64,000 nt of DNA, taken from the NCBI GenBank assembly GCA_029961685.1, contig JARWKL010000010.1, positions 14,839,931 through 14,903,930 of the forward strand, in the 5' to 3' direction. A model generated the notes under the pieces. That model was not told the origin of the DNA, did not search any database, and worked only from the letters and a program-made list of their open reading frames with translations. Made by a program: the position numbers and the translations under genes. The stretch comes from Aristolochia californica. Its lineage: Eukaryota; Streptophyta; Magnoliopsida; Piperales; Aristolochiaceae. Below, in pieces: positions 24,693 to 32,900 of this stretch; position 1 is the first letter of the stretch; each line of letters begins with the position of its first letter.

Positions 24693-25427
24693 CAAATTGT
24701 ATGAAAACTGGGCCACGTCTAACAAGTCTGGCCAGTTTTTCTGATTTGCTGCAACAAAGTGGCGTAAGTACTGTTCTAACAAAGCATTTACCCGCTCAGT
24801 TTGGCTGTCACTTTGAGGATGAAAACTAGTGGAAAAACTTAGAGATGTTCCCATTAGTTTGAATAACTCGGTCCAAAATTTTCCTGTGAATCTGGGGTCA
24901 CGATCACTGATGATCGTTGTGGGCAATCCCCAATGCTTCACCACATGTGCCATGAATGCTCTAGCTGCTCCGTCTGCTGTACAATCACTCGGCACTGCTA
25001 CGAATGTTCCATACTTCGTAAATCTGTCTACCACCACCATGATAGACGCCAGCCCATCTTTCTTACGTAATCCAGAGATGAAGTCCATCGAAATAGACTC
25101 CCACGTCCGCTTTGGAATAGGTAAGGGCTGTAGCAAACCCCTAGGCTTGCGTTGTTCGATCTTATCTTGTTGACAGATAAGACACGTGCGCACAAACTCC
25201 TCCACATCATTCTCCATGTCTGGCCAATAATACTTGCCAGACAACAAGGCCAATGTCCTTCTTTGACCTGGATGTCCCGCCCACAAGGTATCATGGCATT
25301 CCCTCAAGAGGTCACGCCTTAGGTTATCGAACTTAGGCACATAAAGTCGATTACCTTTGGTCTTGAGCAATCCGTCGTCAAGCCAAAATCTTCTCGTATC
25401 TCCCAAGGCAGCAGCTTGTACGATGTT
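24690..25427 (-). CDS. Integrase zinc-finger and catalytic core (broken at its end)
   Basis: Open stretch in the same frame as Gag-Pol. The HHCC zinc finger is visible as CHDTLWAGHPG and CLICQQ. The catalytic core has Asp in SMDFISG, Asp in IISDRDPRF and Glu in TERVN, the last two separated by 35 residues, so the DD35E triad is present. The usual HPQTDGQTE reads HPQSDSQTE, a Gly-to-Ser change in a normally conserved loop. No ATG opens this piece; it is read only as part of the polyprotein. It ends at TAG 24690-24692 after FSYNL, before the C-terminal domain. Confidence 0.92.
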   Translation of the reverse strand, partial: NIVQAAALGDTRRFWLDDGLLKTKGNRLYVPKFDNLRRDLLRECHDTLWAGHPGQRRTLALLSGKYYWPDMENDVEEFVRTCLICQQDKIEQRKPRGLLQPLPIPKRTWESISMDFISGLRKKDGLASIMVVVDRFTKYGTFVAVPSDCTADGAARAFMAHVVKHWGLPTTIISDRDPRFTGKFWTELFKLMGTSLSFSTSFHPQSDSQTERVNALLEQYLRHFVAANQKNWPDLLDVAQFSYNL

Positions 25428-25430
25428 CTA
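25428..25430 (-). other. In-frame stop 2 (TAG) just before integrase
   Basis: It lies 36 codons after stop 1 in the same frame. CAG to TAG is the simplest origin, a change in the CHG context methylated in plants. Confidence 0.9.
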
Positions 25431-25535
25431 AGCCTGGGCATCTTGGCGAATTCCAATCTGAATCTTGTCTAGCAACTCCGTACCAACTTGTGTAATTGCT
25501 GCCAAGGCTTGTAATCGCAAAGTTTCATTTTCTGT

Positions 25536-25538
25536 TTA
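25536..25538 (-). other. In-frame stop 1 (TAA) between RNase H and integrase
   Basis: The frame of the 1100-codon segment ends here and continues open on the other side for 35 codons to the next stop. A CAA-to-TAA change is the simplest origin. It separates Gag-RT-RNase H from integrase. Confidence 0.9.
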
Positions 25539-25805
25539 TGCGCCAAGATGGTCTTCCATGCGCGCGCGCTTGCCTTGCGTAAAGCGCATATCTCCTGCGC
25601 CTACGCTTGCGCCGCGCGCCTCTTCGTGTGCTGCTGCTACCGCACCGCGCGTGGTGCGCGTGAAGCAAGTGCCGTCTGCTGCGGTATGCGGGGATTCAGC
25701 CTCATGCGTCTTCTCCTCAGCCGCATGCGTGCAAGGTGCTGGTCCTTCTTGCGCCATATGCGCCAAGCTCTGGCTGGTCTCTTCCTCGTAAGAGATAGGT
25801 GCGTC
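25536..25805 (-). other. GC-rich linker between RNase H and integrase
   Basis: After RNase H the frame codes about 90 residues rich in Ala, Glu, His, Thr and Arg with no recognisable domain (for example [17 protein letters not shown]). The DNA is dense in CpG and gcgc, with repeated catgcg and gcgcctgcg-like text, quite unlike the flanking coding DNA and reminiscent of the U3 sub-repeats. The stretch ends at the first in-frame stop. Other elements have a shorter, more conserved linker at this place, so this may be an expanded low-complexity insertion. Confidence 0.6.
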
Positions 25806-28800
25806 CACCTTCCTGCTCAGTGCGTTGGCAGCACCATTTGTCTTCCCCGCCTTGTACATCATCTCAAAATCAAATTCGGCCAAGAAATCTTGCCACCGGG
25901 CCTGTTTTGGACTGAGCTTTTTCTGTGTAAGAAAGTAACTAGAAGCAACATTGTCAGTTCTTACAATAAATTTGGAGCCTAAAAGATAGTGCCTCCAAAG
26001 ACGTAAACAATGCACTACCGCCGTCATTTCTCTTTCTTGTACAGTGTACCGTTGCTCAGTTTCATTGAGCTTCCTACTCTCATAAGCGACTGGGTGTCCT
26101 TCTTGTTCTAGCACACCCCCAATGGTATAATTTGAGGCATCGGTATGTACCTCAAATGGCTTGCTGAAATCAGCAAGGTGAAGCACTGGTTCAACCATCA
26201 TGGTATCCTTCAGCCGCTGGAATGCTCCTTGGCATGAGTCCGTCCATCGCCATTTTTGGTCCTTCTTTAGGAGATCGGTCAAGGGGGCTGCTATAGCTGA
26301 GAACCCCTTGATAAACCTCCTATAATAGTTCGCTAAGCCAAGAAAACTTCTAAGCTCACGCACCTTGGTAGGGATTGACCAATCACGCACAGCCTCCACC
26401 TTCTTGCTGTCCATCCATATCTGTCCTTCCCCTATCCAATGTCCAAGAAAGGACACCTCTTGCAACCCAAATGAGCACTTCTCCTTCTTGACATATAGCT
26501 GATTGTGTCTCAATTTCTTGAACACTTTTCGAAGATGTTCTTTGTGCTCTTTCATACTCTTGCTATACACCACAATATCATCCAAATACACAACGACAAA
26601 TTTGTCTAAGTACTCGGAAAATACCTCATTCATGAGAGTGCAGAAAGTTGCTGGTGCGTTGGTTAGGCCAAAGGGCATAACCATGAACTCGTAAGCCCCA
26701 TATCTCGTTACACAAGTAGTCTTCCCCTCGTCTCCTTCCGCAATTCGAACTTGGTAGTAACCACTTCTCAAATCCAGCTTGGAGAAAACTCTAGCCTCCT
26801 TCAATTGATCAAAGAGATCAGCAATAAGAGGAATAGGGTACTTGTTTTTTATGGTTACCTTGTTGAGCGCCCTATAGTCGATGCATACTCTCATACTTCC
26901 ATCTTTCTTTGTCTGAAATAGTATAGGGGCCCCAGAAGGTGCTTTGCTTGGCTTTATGAACCCAGAATCCAGCAGCTCACTGAGTTGTCTCCGTAATTCA
27001 TCCAACTCTTTGGGCGCCATCCGATATGGTGCTTGTGCTGGCTTCCTTGCTCCGGGCTCAAGCTCTATGCGATGGTCTACCCCTCTTCTAGGTGGTAACC
27101 TCGCTGGAAGTTGCTCCGGCATGACGTCTCCATACTCATGCAAAACGGTTTGTATCTCCTTAGGGGTAGGCAATGCCTCATTCTGCTCCATAGCACAAAG
27201 AGAAGCAATGTAAGTAGAACAACCCTGCTTAAGACATTTCTTAAGCTGGAGGGCTGATAGCATTAAATCCTTGTTTGTTACATCTTTGGTCTCAACTTCA
27301 GAAATTGTACAAGGACTTTGCTCGTCCATAATTCCCACTACCCCCACATGTGGCATTATAAATGCCTTACAAACCTTGAAGAACTCCATTCCCAAAATTA
27401 CCTTGAAATCGTCCATGCTAACAATGGTAAAGTTCTGAAATCCAACCCACTTGCCTATCACCACCGGTACATTCCTGGCAATGCCTTGGACTTCACGAGC
27501 AACAGAATTTACCGCCTTCATCTTGCTTCCATCTTTCTCTCCTCGTATTCTTAGGCGCCTAGCCTCCTCCTCCGAAAGGAAGTTGTGGGTAGCACCCATG
27601 TCCACCATTGCCTTAACAGTGTGTCCAGCAAGTGTGAGAGAAATAAAAAGAAGTTCTCTTGAGGGTCTTACCGGAAGTGGAGCAGCCTTCTCCTCCTTGG
27701 AACGGACAGCAGCATTGAGAAGGGTTAGAGAACCCATCCTAGGCTCAATTCCTCCATTTTCCATTTCTGTTTGAGCAGCGTTGAGGAGTCTCTTTTTAGG
27801 ACAATCCCTCGCATAGTGCTCTCCCTCACAAATGAAACAATGTACCTTCTTCCTCTGTTTGTCCCCTCTCTTCTTTTCTTCCAGCCTAGCCTTGGTATCG
27901 TTTACCCATGGCTTCTTCTCCCCTTTCTCCTTCTTCTTAAATTTTTTTTTACCATTATTTTCCTTGGAAACCTTGTTAACCGAATCATTCTTCCTCTCGT
28001 ATTCGGTTAACTTTTCAGCTGTAGATAACGCTGAAACTACTGTCTTTATCTCCCTCCTTCTCAATTCTTGCTCAGCCCATGGACGAAGGCCAGCAAGAAA
28101 GGAGAAGAGACGGTCCTCATCCGTCATGTTGGAGATACAAAGCATAAGAGAAGTGAAGGATTGTACATACTCTTTAATTGTACCTTTTTGCATCAATGCA
28201 CGTAGTTCCTTCCTTGCTTGGTACTCGACATCCACCGGAAAGAACTGCCTCCGCAGCTCCCTCTTGAAATCCTCCCAAGTGTGGACGGGGTCCTCTCCCT
28301 CTTGCTCATCTCCCATGCGTCTTCTACACCAAAGAATCGCATCATCGGATAGGAACATGGCAGCTGTACTAACCTTAGCTTGCTCATCGGTGAGCTTGCT
28401 TGCATGGAAGTATTGCTCCACTTGCCATAGAAAATTATCTATGACCTTCGCGTCTCTCCCTTCATTGAAAGACTTCGGTTCGGGCACCTTTATCTTCGCT
28501 TGTGTGTGAACAGCCCCTCCATTTGCTAAGGCTCGTTCGCACAAAGTGAGTCTTGCCCCAAGCTCTCCCGAGAGATCTTTAACATCCTTCCCCGATCGTT
28601 CCATTTCCATCCTCATGACAGCCATGGCCGAATGGACGTCCTCTTCAAATCCTCTCAGCCAATTCGGAGTTGGCTGATCCTCCTCAATAGTCTTTTGAAC
28701 AAATTCCTCCCAATTCGTACAAAGGTTCTCAACACTGTCCAACCGATGTTCAAGAGTAGAAAAATGAAAGTTAACATCACTTACTTGATCTTTGCCTCTT

Positions 28801-28838
28801 GAAGCATCTTCTCCACTTGTGGAAGCTATTGATTGCAA
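25536..28838 (-). CDS. Gag-protease-RT-RNase H part of the polyprotein (up to 1100 codons)
   Basis: Longest open stretch in the window. Numbering from the codon at 28838, Gag covers about residues 110-290 with the retrotransposon Gag fold, a lysine-rich stretch at 290-332 and a zinc knuckle at 334-346; protease is centred on 411-420; RT spans about 590-860 with YLDD at 751-754; RNase H spans about 893-1010. The frame opens at a TTG codon, which is not a usual plant start. The first ATG is at 28625 (codon 72) in a favourable context (G at -3 and +4), and it still precedes the recognisable Gag domain. It ends at TAA 25536-25538 in the linker before integrase. The protein would package RNA and copy it to cDNA in cytoplasmic particles, but protease and RNase H carry doubtful active sites. 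Confidence 0.9.
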   Translation of the reverse strand: MQSIASTSGEDASRGKDQVSDVNFHFSTLEHRLDSVENLCTNWEEFVQKTIEEDQPTPNWLRGFEEDVHSAMAVMRMEMERSGKDVKDLSGELGARLTLCERALANGGAVHTQAKIKVPEPKSFNEGRDAKVIDNFLWQVEQYFHASKLTDEQAKVSTAAMFLSDDAILWCRRRMGDEQEGEDPVHTWEDFKRELRRQFFPVDVEYQARKELRALMQKGTIKEYVQSFTSLMLCISNMTDEDRLFSFLAGLRPWAEQELRRREIKTVVSALSTAEKLTEYERKNDSVNKVSKENNGKKKFKKKEKGEKKPWVNDTKARLEEKKRGDKQRKKVHCFICEGEHYARDCPKKRLLNAAQTEMENGGIEPRMGSLTLLNAAVRSKEEKAAPLPVRPSRELLFISLTLAGHTVKAMVDMGATHNFLSEEEARRLRIRGEKDGSKMKAVNSVAREVQGIARNVPVVIGKWVGFQNFTIVSMDDFKVILGMEFFKVCKAFIMPHVGVVGIMDEQSPCTISEVETKDVTNKDLMLSALQLKKCLKQGCSTYIASLCAMEQNEALPTPKEIQTVLHEYGDVMPEQLPARLPPRRGVDHRIELEPGARKPAQAPYRMAPKELDELRRQLSELLDSGFIKPSKAPSGAPILFQTKKDGSMRVCIDYRALNKVTIKNKYPIPLIADLFDQLKEARVFSKLDLRSGYYQVRIAEGDEGKTTCVTRYGAYEFMVMPFGLTNAPATFCTLMNEVFSEYLDKFVVVYLDDIVVYSKSMKEHKEHLRKVFKKLRHNQLYVKKEKCSFGLQEVSFLGHWIGEGQIWMDSKKVEAVRDWSIPTKVRELRSFLGLANYYRRFIKGFSAIAAPLTDLLKKDQKWRWTDSCQGAFQRLKDTMMVEPVLHLADFSKPFEVHTDASNYTIGGVLEQEGHPVAYESRKLNETEQRYTVQEREMTAVVHCLRLWRHYLLGSKFIVRTDNVASSYFLTQKKLSPKQARWQDFLAEFDFEMMYKAGKTNGAANALSRKVDAPISYEEETSQSLAHMAQEGPAPCTHAAEEKTHEAESPHTAADGTCFTRTTRGAVAAAHEEARGASVGAGDMRFTQGKRARMEDHLGA
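25809..26198 (-). other. RNase H domain with a changed acidic position
   Basis: The RNase H fold is recognised by [14 protein letters not shown] (first catalytic Asp), the EREMTAVV helix (Glu) and IVRTDN (third Asp). The usual terminal motif ADALSR reads ANALSR here: Asp to Asn, codon AAC at 25824-25826. G-to-A in GCCGAC is what deamination of the complementary CpG cytosine gives. If this is the fourth carboxylate, strand-cleaving activity should be reduced or lost. Confidence 0.8.
26199..27100 (-). other. Reverse transcriptase domain
   Basis: Classic Ty3/gypsy [48 protein letters not shown] and [12 protein letters not shown]. The catalytic aspartates are the YLDD pair, encoded at 26577-26588, with the third Asp in KLDLRSGY. 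The thumb and connection follow with FLGHWI and [15 protein letters not shown]. No stop or gap falls within it and the catalytic residues are intact. This is the best segment for assigning the clade. Confidence 0.95.
27369..27653 (-). other. Retropepsin-like protease domain with altered DTG motif
   Basis: The flap and core resemble Ty3/gypsy proteases, with [12 protein letters not shown] around the active site and VILGMEFF later. The catalytic triplet reads Asp-Met-Gly instead of Asp-Thr/Ser-Gly; the Met codon is at 27597-27599. A single C-to-T change at a CpG (ACG to ATG) would produce it. The hydroxyl of Thr/Ser is near-invariant in this family, so polyprotein processing by this copy is probably lost. 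Confidence 0.8.
27654..28625 (-). other. Gag domain with CCHC zinc knuckle
   Basis: From the first ATG the protein has the retrotransposon Gag core with landmarks [14 protein letters not shown] and [17 protein letters not shown], followed by KK-rich sequence and [13 protein letters not shown]. The knuckle is C-x2-C-x3-H-x4-C, one residue shorter between the second Cys and His than the usual x4. Variants of this kind occur in some plant Ty3/gypsy Gags as far as I know, so it need not be a defect. Gag forms the particle and the knuckle binds the genomic RNA. Confidence 0.85.
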
Positions 28839-28843
28839 CGTAC

Positions 28844-28855
28844 GCTCTGATACCA
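28844..28855 (-). other. Primer-binding site for initiator tRNA-Met
   Basis: Two bases after the 3' end of the 5' LTR the minus strand reads TGGTATCAGAGC, complementary to the 3' end of plant initiator tRNA-Met (ending in CCA). It primes minus-strand cDNA synthesis. The match over 12 bases is perfect. Confidence 0.95.
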
Positions 28856-29177
28856 GTTGTCACGCGGTTAGATTTGGGCTAGGTCCGTCTAGCCAAGCGG
28901 AATATCTACCCCTGCGGCCTAGCTCTTCCGAAGAACTAGTCAGCCTCCTTGAGCCTCGGATCCTCCAACCAATACTTCACACAAGAAGTTGCAAGCCAAA
29001 TGGGACAACGAAAACACCAAGGTATAGAAGAGAAAACCCTACTTTGTATTGAGAATACAAGATTACAAAGGGTGGCCAAACACTCTTGAAGGCCAAGGCT
29101 AAAAACTCTCTCTATACACCAAAAGAGTAAAGAAGGCTAAGGATTTTTCGATCCTTTTACAATGGGAGAGGCCTCTC

Positions 29178-29185
29178 TATTTATA
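29178..29185 (-). promoter_or_regulatory. TATA box of the 5' LTR
   Basis: Minus strand ACTATAAATAGAGAG, identical to the copy at 23271-23278. Transcription is expected to begin near 29148, giving a U3 of about 0.8 kb and R plus U5 of about 0.29 kb. No canonical AATAAA was found downstream in R. Confidence 0.78.
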
Positions 29186-29309
29186 GTCTCTCCCTAGGCC
29201 TTTTGAAATCTCTAAAAATGCTCAAAAATCCGTCAGATCCCAAAAATTTGGTTTCTGGCTTCAAGGGGCGCCCTGGTCAGGCTGGCGCCCGCCAGACCAG
29301 GGCGCCTGG

Positions 29310-29715
29310 CGACCTGGTGGAAACCCCATTTCGCTCGGGGCGCCTGGCGCCTGGCACCTGGTGGAAACCCCATTTCGCTCGGGGCGCCTGGCGCCTGGCA
29401 CCTGGAGCCCCATTTCGCTCGGGGCGCCTGGCGCCTGGCACCTGGTGGAAACCCCATTTCGCCCGCGGGCGCCTGGCGCCTGGAGCCTCAGGAAACCCCA
29501 TTTCGCGCGGGGCTCCTGGCGCCTGGCGGAAACCCCATTTCGCCCGCGGGCGCCTGGCGCCAGGCGCCTATGCCTGGAGTCCTGCCGTGCGCGCGCCTGC
29601 GCCTGGCGTCCTGAGGAAACCCCATTTCGCCCTGCCTGGAGTCTTGGTTGGGCGCCAGCAACCCCATTTCGCCCCGCCAGGATTCCTGGTTGCGCCCAAC
29701 CCCATTTCGCCCCGC
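29310..29715. repeat. GC-rich U3 sub-repeats, 5' LTR (9 units)
   Basis: The core ccccatttcg occurs at 29324, 29368, 29408, 29452, 29496, 29533, 29620, 29662 and 29700, spacing mostly 37-44 bp, with ggcgcctggcgcc between. The left part is more regular than in the 3' LTR and has additional units with cacctggtgg. The CpG density is extreme for DNA that shows methylation-type decay elsewhere. Confidence 0.88.
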
Positions 29716-29956
29716 CAGAAGTGTCTGCTGGCGTGCTGCCTTGTGTCTGAGCTGGCTGTTGGGGTTGTTGTGTACCTTGTTGCTTGGCCATCCGTTTGGC
29801 AAGCTCAAGTGTGTCTTCTTTTGCTGAAGTTGATGCTGGGCCAGCCATATGTGTGCGCTCCTCTGGGCCGTGCCATTGCTTCTATTGTTGTGCACTGGAC
29901 TTGCACAGTCTTCCACCTTGGTGTTTGGCCACACCATGGCTTCATCCTCCGTCTCA

Positions 29957-29961
29957 ATCAG
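29957..29961 (+). other. Target-site duplication, right copy (atcag)
   Basis: Identical to 22945-22949 and followed by gtttcgtaatcgtc, the satellite text that continues the interrupted monomer. With the element and one copy of atcag taken out, the marker at 22309 and the one at 29995 are 674 bp apart, one normal monomer. Confidence 0.95.
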
Positions 29962-32900
29962 GTTTCGTAATCGTCTGGAAAATGGGTGGCAGAGGATTTT
30001 TAACTGAGTGTTGACAACCAATCCATATGTCATTCCTTACAAAAATATAGCCCGTTATCCATGATAAATCACCTTATAATAACTTTTGATCCTTAGGTCA
30101 GCTTTTTGTAAATGTGAAAAATAATGGCATGTTTGGCTCGGGTAAATATCCCACCACATGTTCACTTGAGAATTTAATTTTATTGTCTTTAAAAGGTTTG
30201 GATCAATAGGTAATTTGCATCTTTAACATGTTTCAATCATGCGTATCCATTTTTTAAAACATGTGTAGAAAAATCTCTTTCTTATAAAATTCCAAGCTAT
30301 TAGGGTTTAACGAGTGGAATTTCCCAAACATGGATAACAAAACTTTTGTGTTCATTTTTGGAGTGTGAATAATTTTATTAAATTACATTTGTAATTGCTT
30401 TAATTTCTTTCCATATATAAACACTAAAATTTTCATTTTGTTGTGATCTATTTGCCTTTTATCTCATTTTTTATTTACGAGATGAAAGGAAAGGTAAAAC
30501 TCAAGTTTTGATTTCAGAAAAAAGTATACATCTAAAATGGAATTGCACAATGCACAAATGTAGAGAGAGATATTTCCAAAAAGTTTCTGTAATTTTAAGG
30601 GATAGTAAACTCTTTTTAGTTTTTATATATTAGGTTCTACAATTGTCGGGAAGAGGAGGATGCGGAGGAATTTTAACTAAGTATTGACTCTCTTTCTATA
30701 AGCCACTCCTTACAAAAATATAGCCCGTTACTCAAGATAAATCACTTTACAATCATCTATGATCGATAGGTCAACTTTTTGTAAATGGGCAAAATAATTG
30801 CTTGTTTGACTCGGGTAAATATCCCACCGCACGTTCACTTGGGAATTTAATATTACTCTCTATAAAAGGTTTGGTTCCATAGGTCATTTGCCTCTTTACA
30901 TGTTTCAAGCATGCACATCCATTTTTTAAAACATGTGTAGAAAAATCTCTTTCTTATAAAATTTTGAGATATTAGGGTTGCACTAGTGGAATTTCCAAAA
31001 CTTGGATACCAAAACTTTTGTGTTCATTTGTGGTGTGTGAATAAATATTTTTACTTACATTTGTTATTGCTTTAAATTCTTTCCATACATAAACTCTAAA
31101 ACTGTCATTTTGTTGCAATCCATTTTCTTTTTATCTCTTTATTTGTTTACGAGATGAATGGAAAGTGAAAACTCAAATTTATATTTAAGAAAAAAGTATA
31201 CATCAAAAATGGAAGTGCACAATGCACAAATGTAGAGAGAGATAATTTCAAAATGTGTCTGTAATTTTAAGGGATTGTAAACTCTTTTTAGTTTTTATAT
31301 ATCAAGTTCTAGAATCGACGGTAAAAAGGGGAGGAAGGGTATTTTTAACTGAGTGTTGACTCCCAAAATAAAATTCATTCCTTACAAAAATATAGCCCGT
31401 TACGCATGATAAATCACTTTACAATCATCTATGATCGTTACGTCATCTCTTTGTAAATGAGAAATTTAATGGCTAGTTTGACTCGGGTAAATATCACACC
31501 GCACGCTCACTTGAGAATTTAATGTTACTCTCTTTTAAAGAATTGAATCCATAAGTCATTTACATCTTTAACAAGTTTCAAGCATGGATATCCATTTTTT
31601 TAAACATGTGTAGAAAAACCTCTTTCTTATAAAATTCCGAGCTATTAGGTAGAACTAGTGGAATTTTCCAAACTTGGATAACAAAACTTTTGTGTTCATT
31701 TGTGGTGTGTAAATAAATATTTTTGCTTACATTTGTTATTGCTTTAAATTCTTTCCATACATAAACTCTAAAATTGTCATTTTGTTGCGATCTATTTGCT
31801 TCTTATCTCTTTTTTTGTTTACGAGATGAATGGAAAGTGAAAACTCAAGTTTTGATTGAAGAAAAAAAGTATACATCTAAAATGGAAATGCACAATGCAC
31901 AAATGTAGAGAGAGATAATTCCAAAAACTGTCCATAATTGTTAGGGATTGTTGAACTCTTTGTATTTTTTATATATCAGGTTCTACAATCGTTGGGAAAA
32001 TGGGGCGGCAGGGGATTTTTAACTGAGTGTTGAAAACCAATCCATAAGTCATTCCTTACAAAAATATAGCCCGTTATCCATGATAAATTACCTTACAATA
32101 AACTTTGATCATTAGGTCAGCTTTTTGTAAATGTGAAAAATAATGGCATGTTTGACTCGGGTAAATATCCCACCGCATGTTCACTTGAGAATTTAATGTT
32201 ATTGTTTTTAAAATGTTTGGATCCATAGGTCATTTTTATCTTTAAAATGTTTCAATAATGGGTATCCATTTTTTAAAACATGTTTAGAAAAATCTCTTTT
32301 TTATAAAATTCCAAGCTATTAGGGTTTATAGAGTGGAATTTCCCAAACTTGGATAACAAAACTTTTGTGTTCAATTTTGGTGTGTGAATAAATTTTATTT
32401 ACTTACATTTGTTATTGCTTTAAATTCTTTCCATATATAAACTCTAAAATTTTCATTTTGTTGTGATCTATTTGCCTTTTATCTCATTTTTTATTTACGA
32501 GATGAAGGGAAAGGTAAAACTCACATTTTGATTTAAGAAAAAAGTATACATCAAAAATGGAATTGCACAATGCAGAAATGTAGAGAGAGATAATTCCAAA
32601 AAGTTTCGGTAATTTTTTGGGATTGTAAACCCTTTTTAGTTTTTATATATCAGGTTCTACAATCATCTGGAAAAGGAGGAGGCGGGGGATTTTTAACTGA
32701 GTATTGACTCGCGTTCCATAAGCCAGTCCTTACAAATATATAGCCCGTTACTCAAGATAAATTACTTTACAATCATCGATGATCGATAGGTCAACTTTTT
32801 GTAAATAGGAAAAATAATTGCTTGTTTGACACGGGTAAATATCCCACCGCACGTTCACTTGGGAATTTAATATTACTCTCTTTAAAAGGTTTGGATCCAT

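Larger units (their letters stand above)
23370..28838 (-). pseudogene. gag-pol polyprotein frame, broken by three in-frame stops
   Basis: One reading frame of about 1823 codons links Gag, protease, RT, RNase H, integrase and chromodomain with no frameshift. It is cut by TAA at 25536-25538, TAG at 25428-25430 and TAG at 24690-24692. All three can be explained by C-to-T changes in glutamine codons, two of them in a CAG (CHG) context, as expected from deamination of methylated plant DNA. The absence of any indel suggests recent decay. A product from this copy would stop after RNase H and lack integrase. The upstream end of the frame is open from near the PBS, but no ATG occurs in it before 28625. 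Confidence 0.93.
22950..29956 (-). mobile_element. Ty3/gypsy chromovirus LTR retrotransposon, complete but mutated
   Basis: A 7007-bp element on the minus strand, bounded by two closely similar LTRs with TG...CA ends and a 5-bp target duplication. Minus-strand order: 5' LTR (28858-29956), PBS for initiator tRNA-Met, Gag with a zinc knuckle, aspartic protease, reverse transcriptase, RNase H, integrase, chromodomain, polypurine tract, 3' LTR (22950-23997). RT and RNase H before integrase places it in Ty3/gypsy; the C-terminal chromodomain places it among chromoviruses. Gag and Pol share one frame. Three in-frame stops and changed catalytic residues indicate a protein-defective copy, which could still be mobilised in trans because both LTRs, PBS and PPT remain. 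The clade (Tekay, Reina, CRM, Galadriel) needs an RT tree. Confidence 0.97.
28858..29956 (-). repeat. 5' LTR of the retrotransposon (right copy, 1099 bp)
   Basis: Runs on the plus strand from tgtcacgcggttag to cctccgtctca, then the target duplication. It is 51 bp longer than the left LTR, mainly from two extra GC-rich units, and lacks a 19-bp stretch near 29870 that in the left LTR lies between two gccattgc copies. That loss shifts the reading frame that is open in the 3' LTR. It holds the promoter for the genomic RNA. Confidence 0.96.

Noticed and set aside
25465..28509. Plus-strand frames opposite Gag-Pol (25548-25982, 27832-28509 and others)
   Set aside because: Antisense to recognised RT, RNase H and Gag coding sequence.
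23998..28857. Element as a CRM centromeric retrotransposon
   Set aside because: A chromodomain is present, but I could not see a CRM-specific C-terminal motif, and insertion in a satellite alone does not show centromere targeting; an RT tree is needed.
22950..29956. Copia element, based on the initiator tRNA-Met PBS
   Set aside because: Domain order has RT and RNase H before integrase, and the integrase has GPF/Y and a chromodomain, which is Ty3/gypsy.
29203..29970. 255-codon plus-strand frame across the right LTR
   Set aside because: Antisense shadow of the U3 repeats; differs from the left LTR by frame-changing indels and has no domain.
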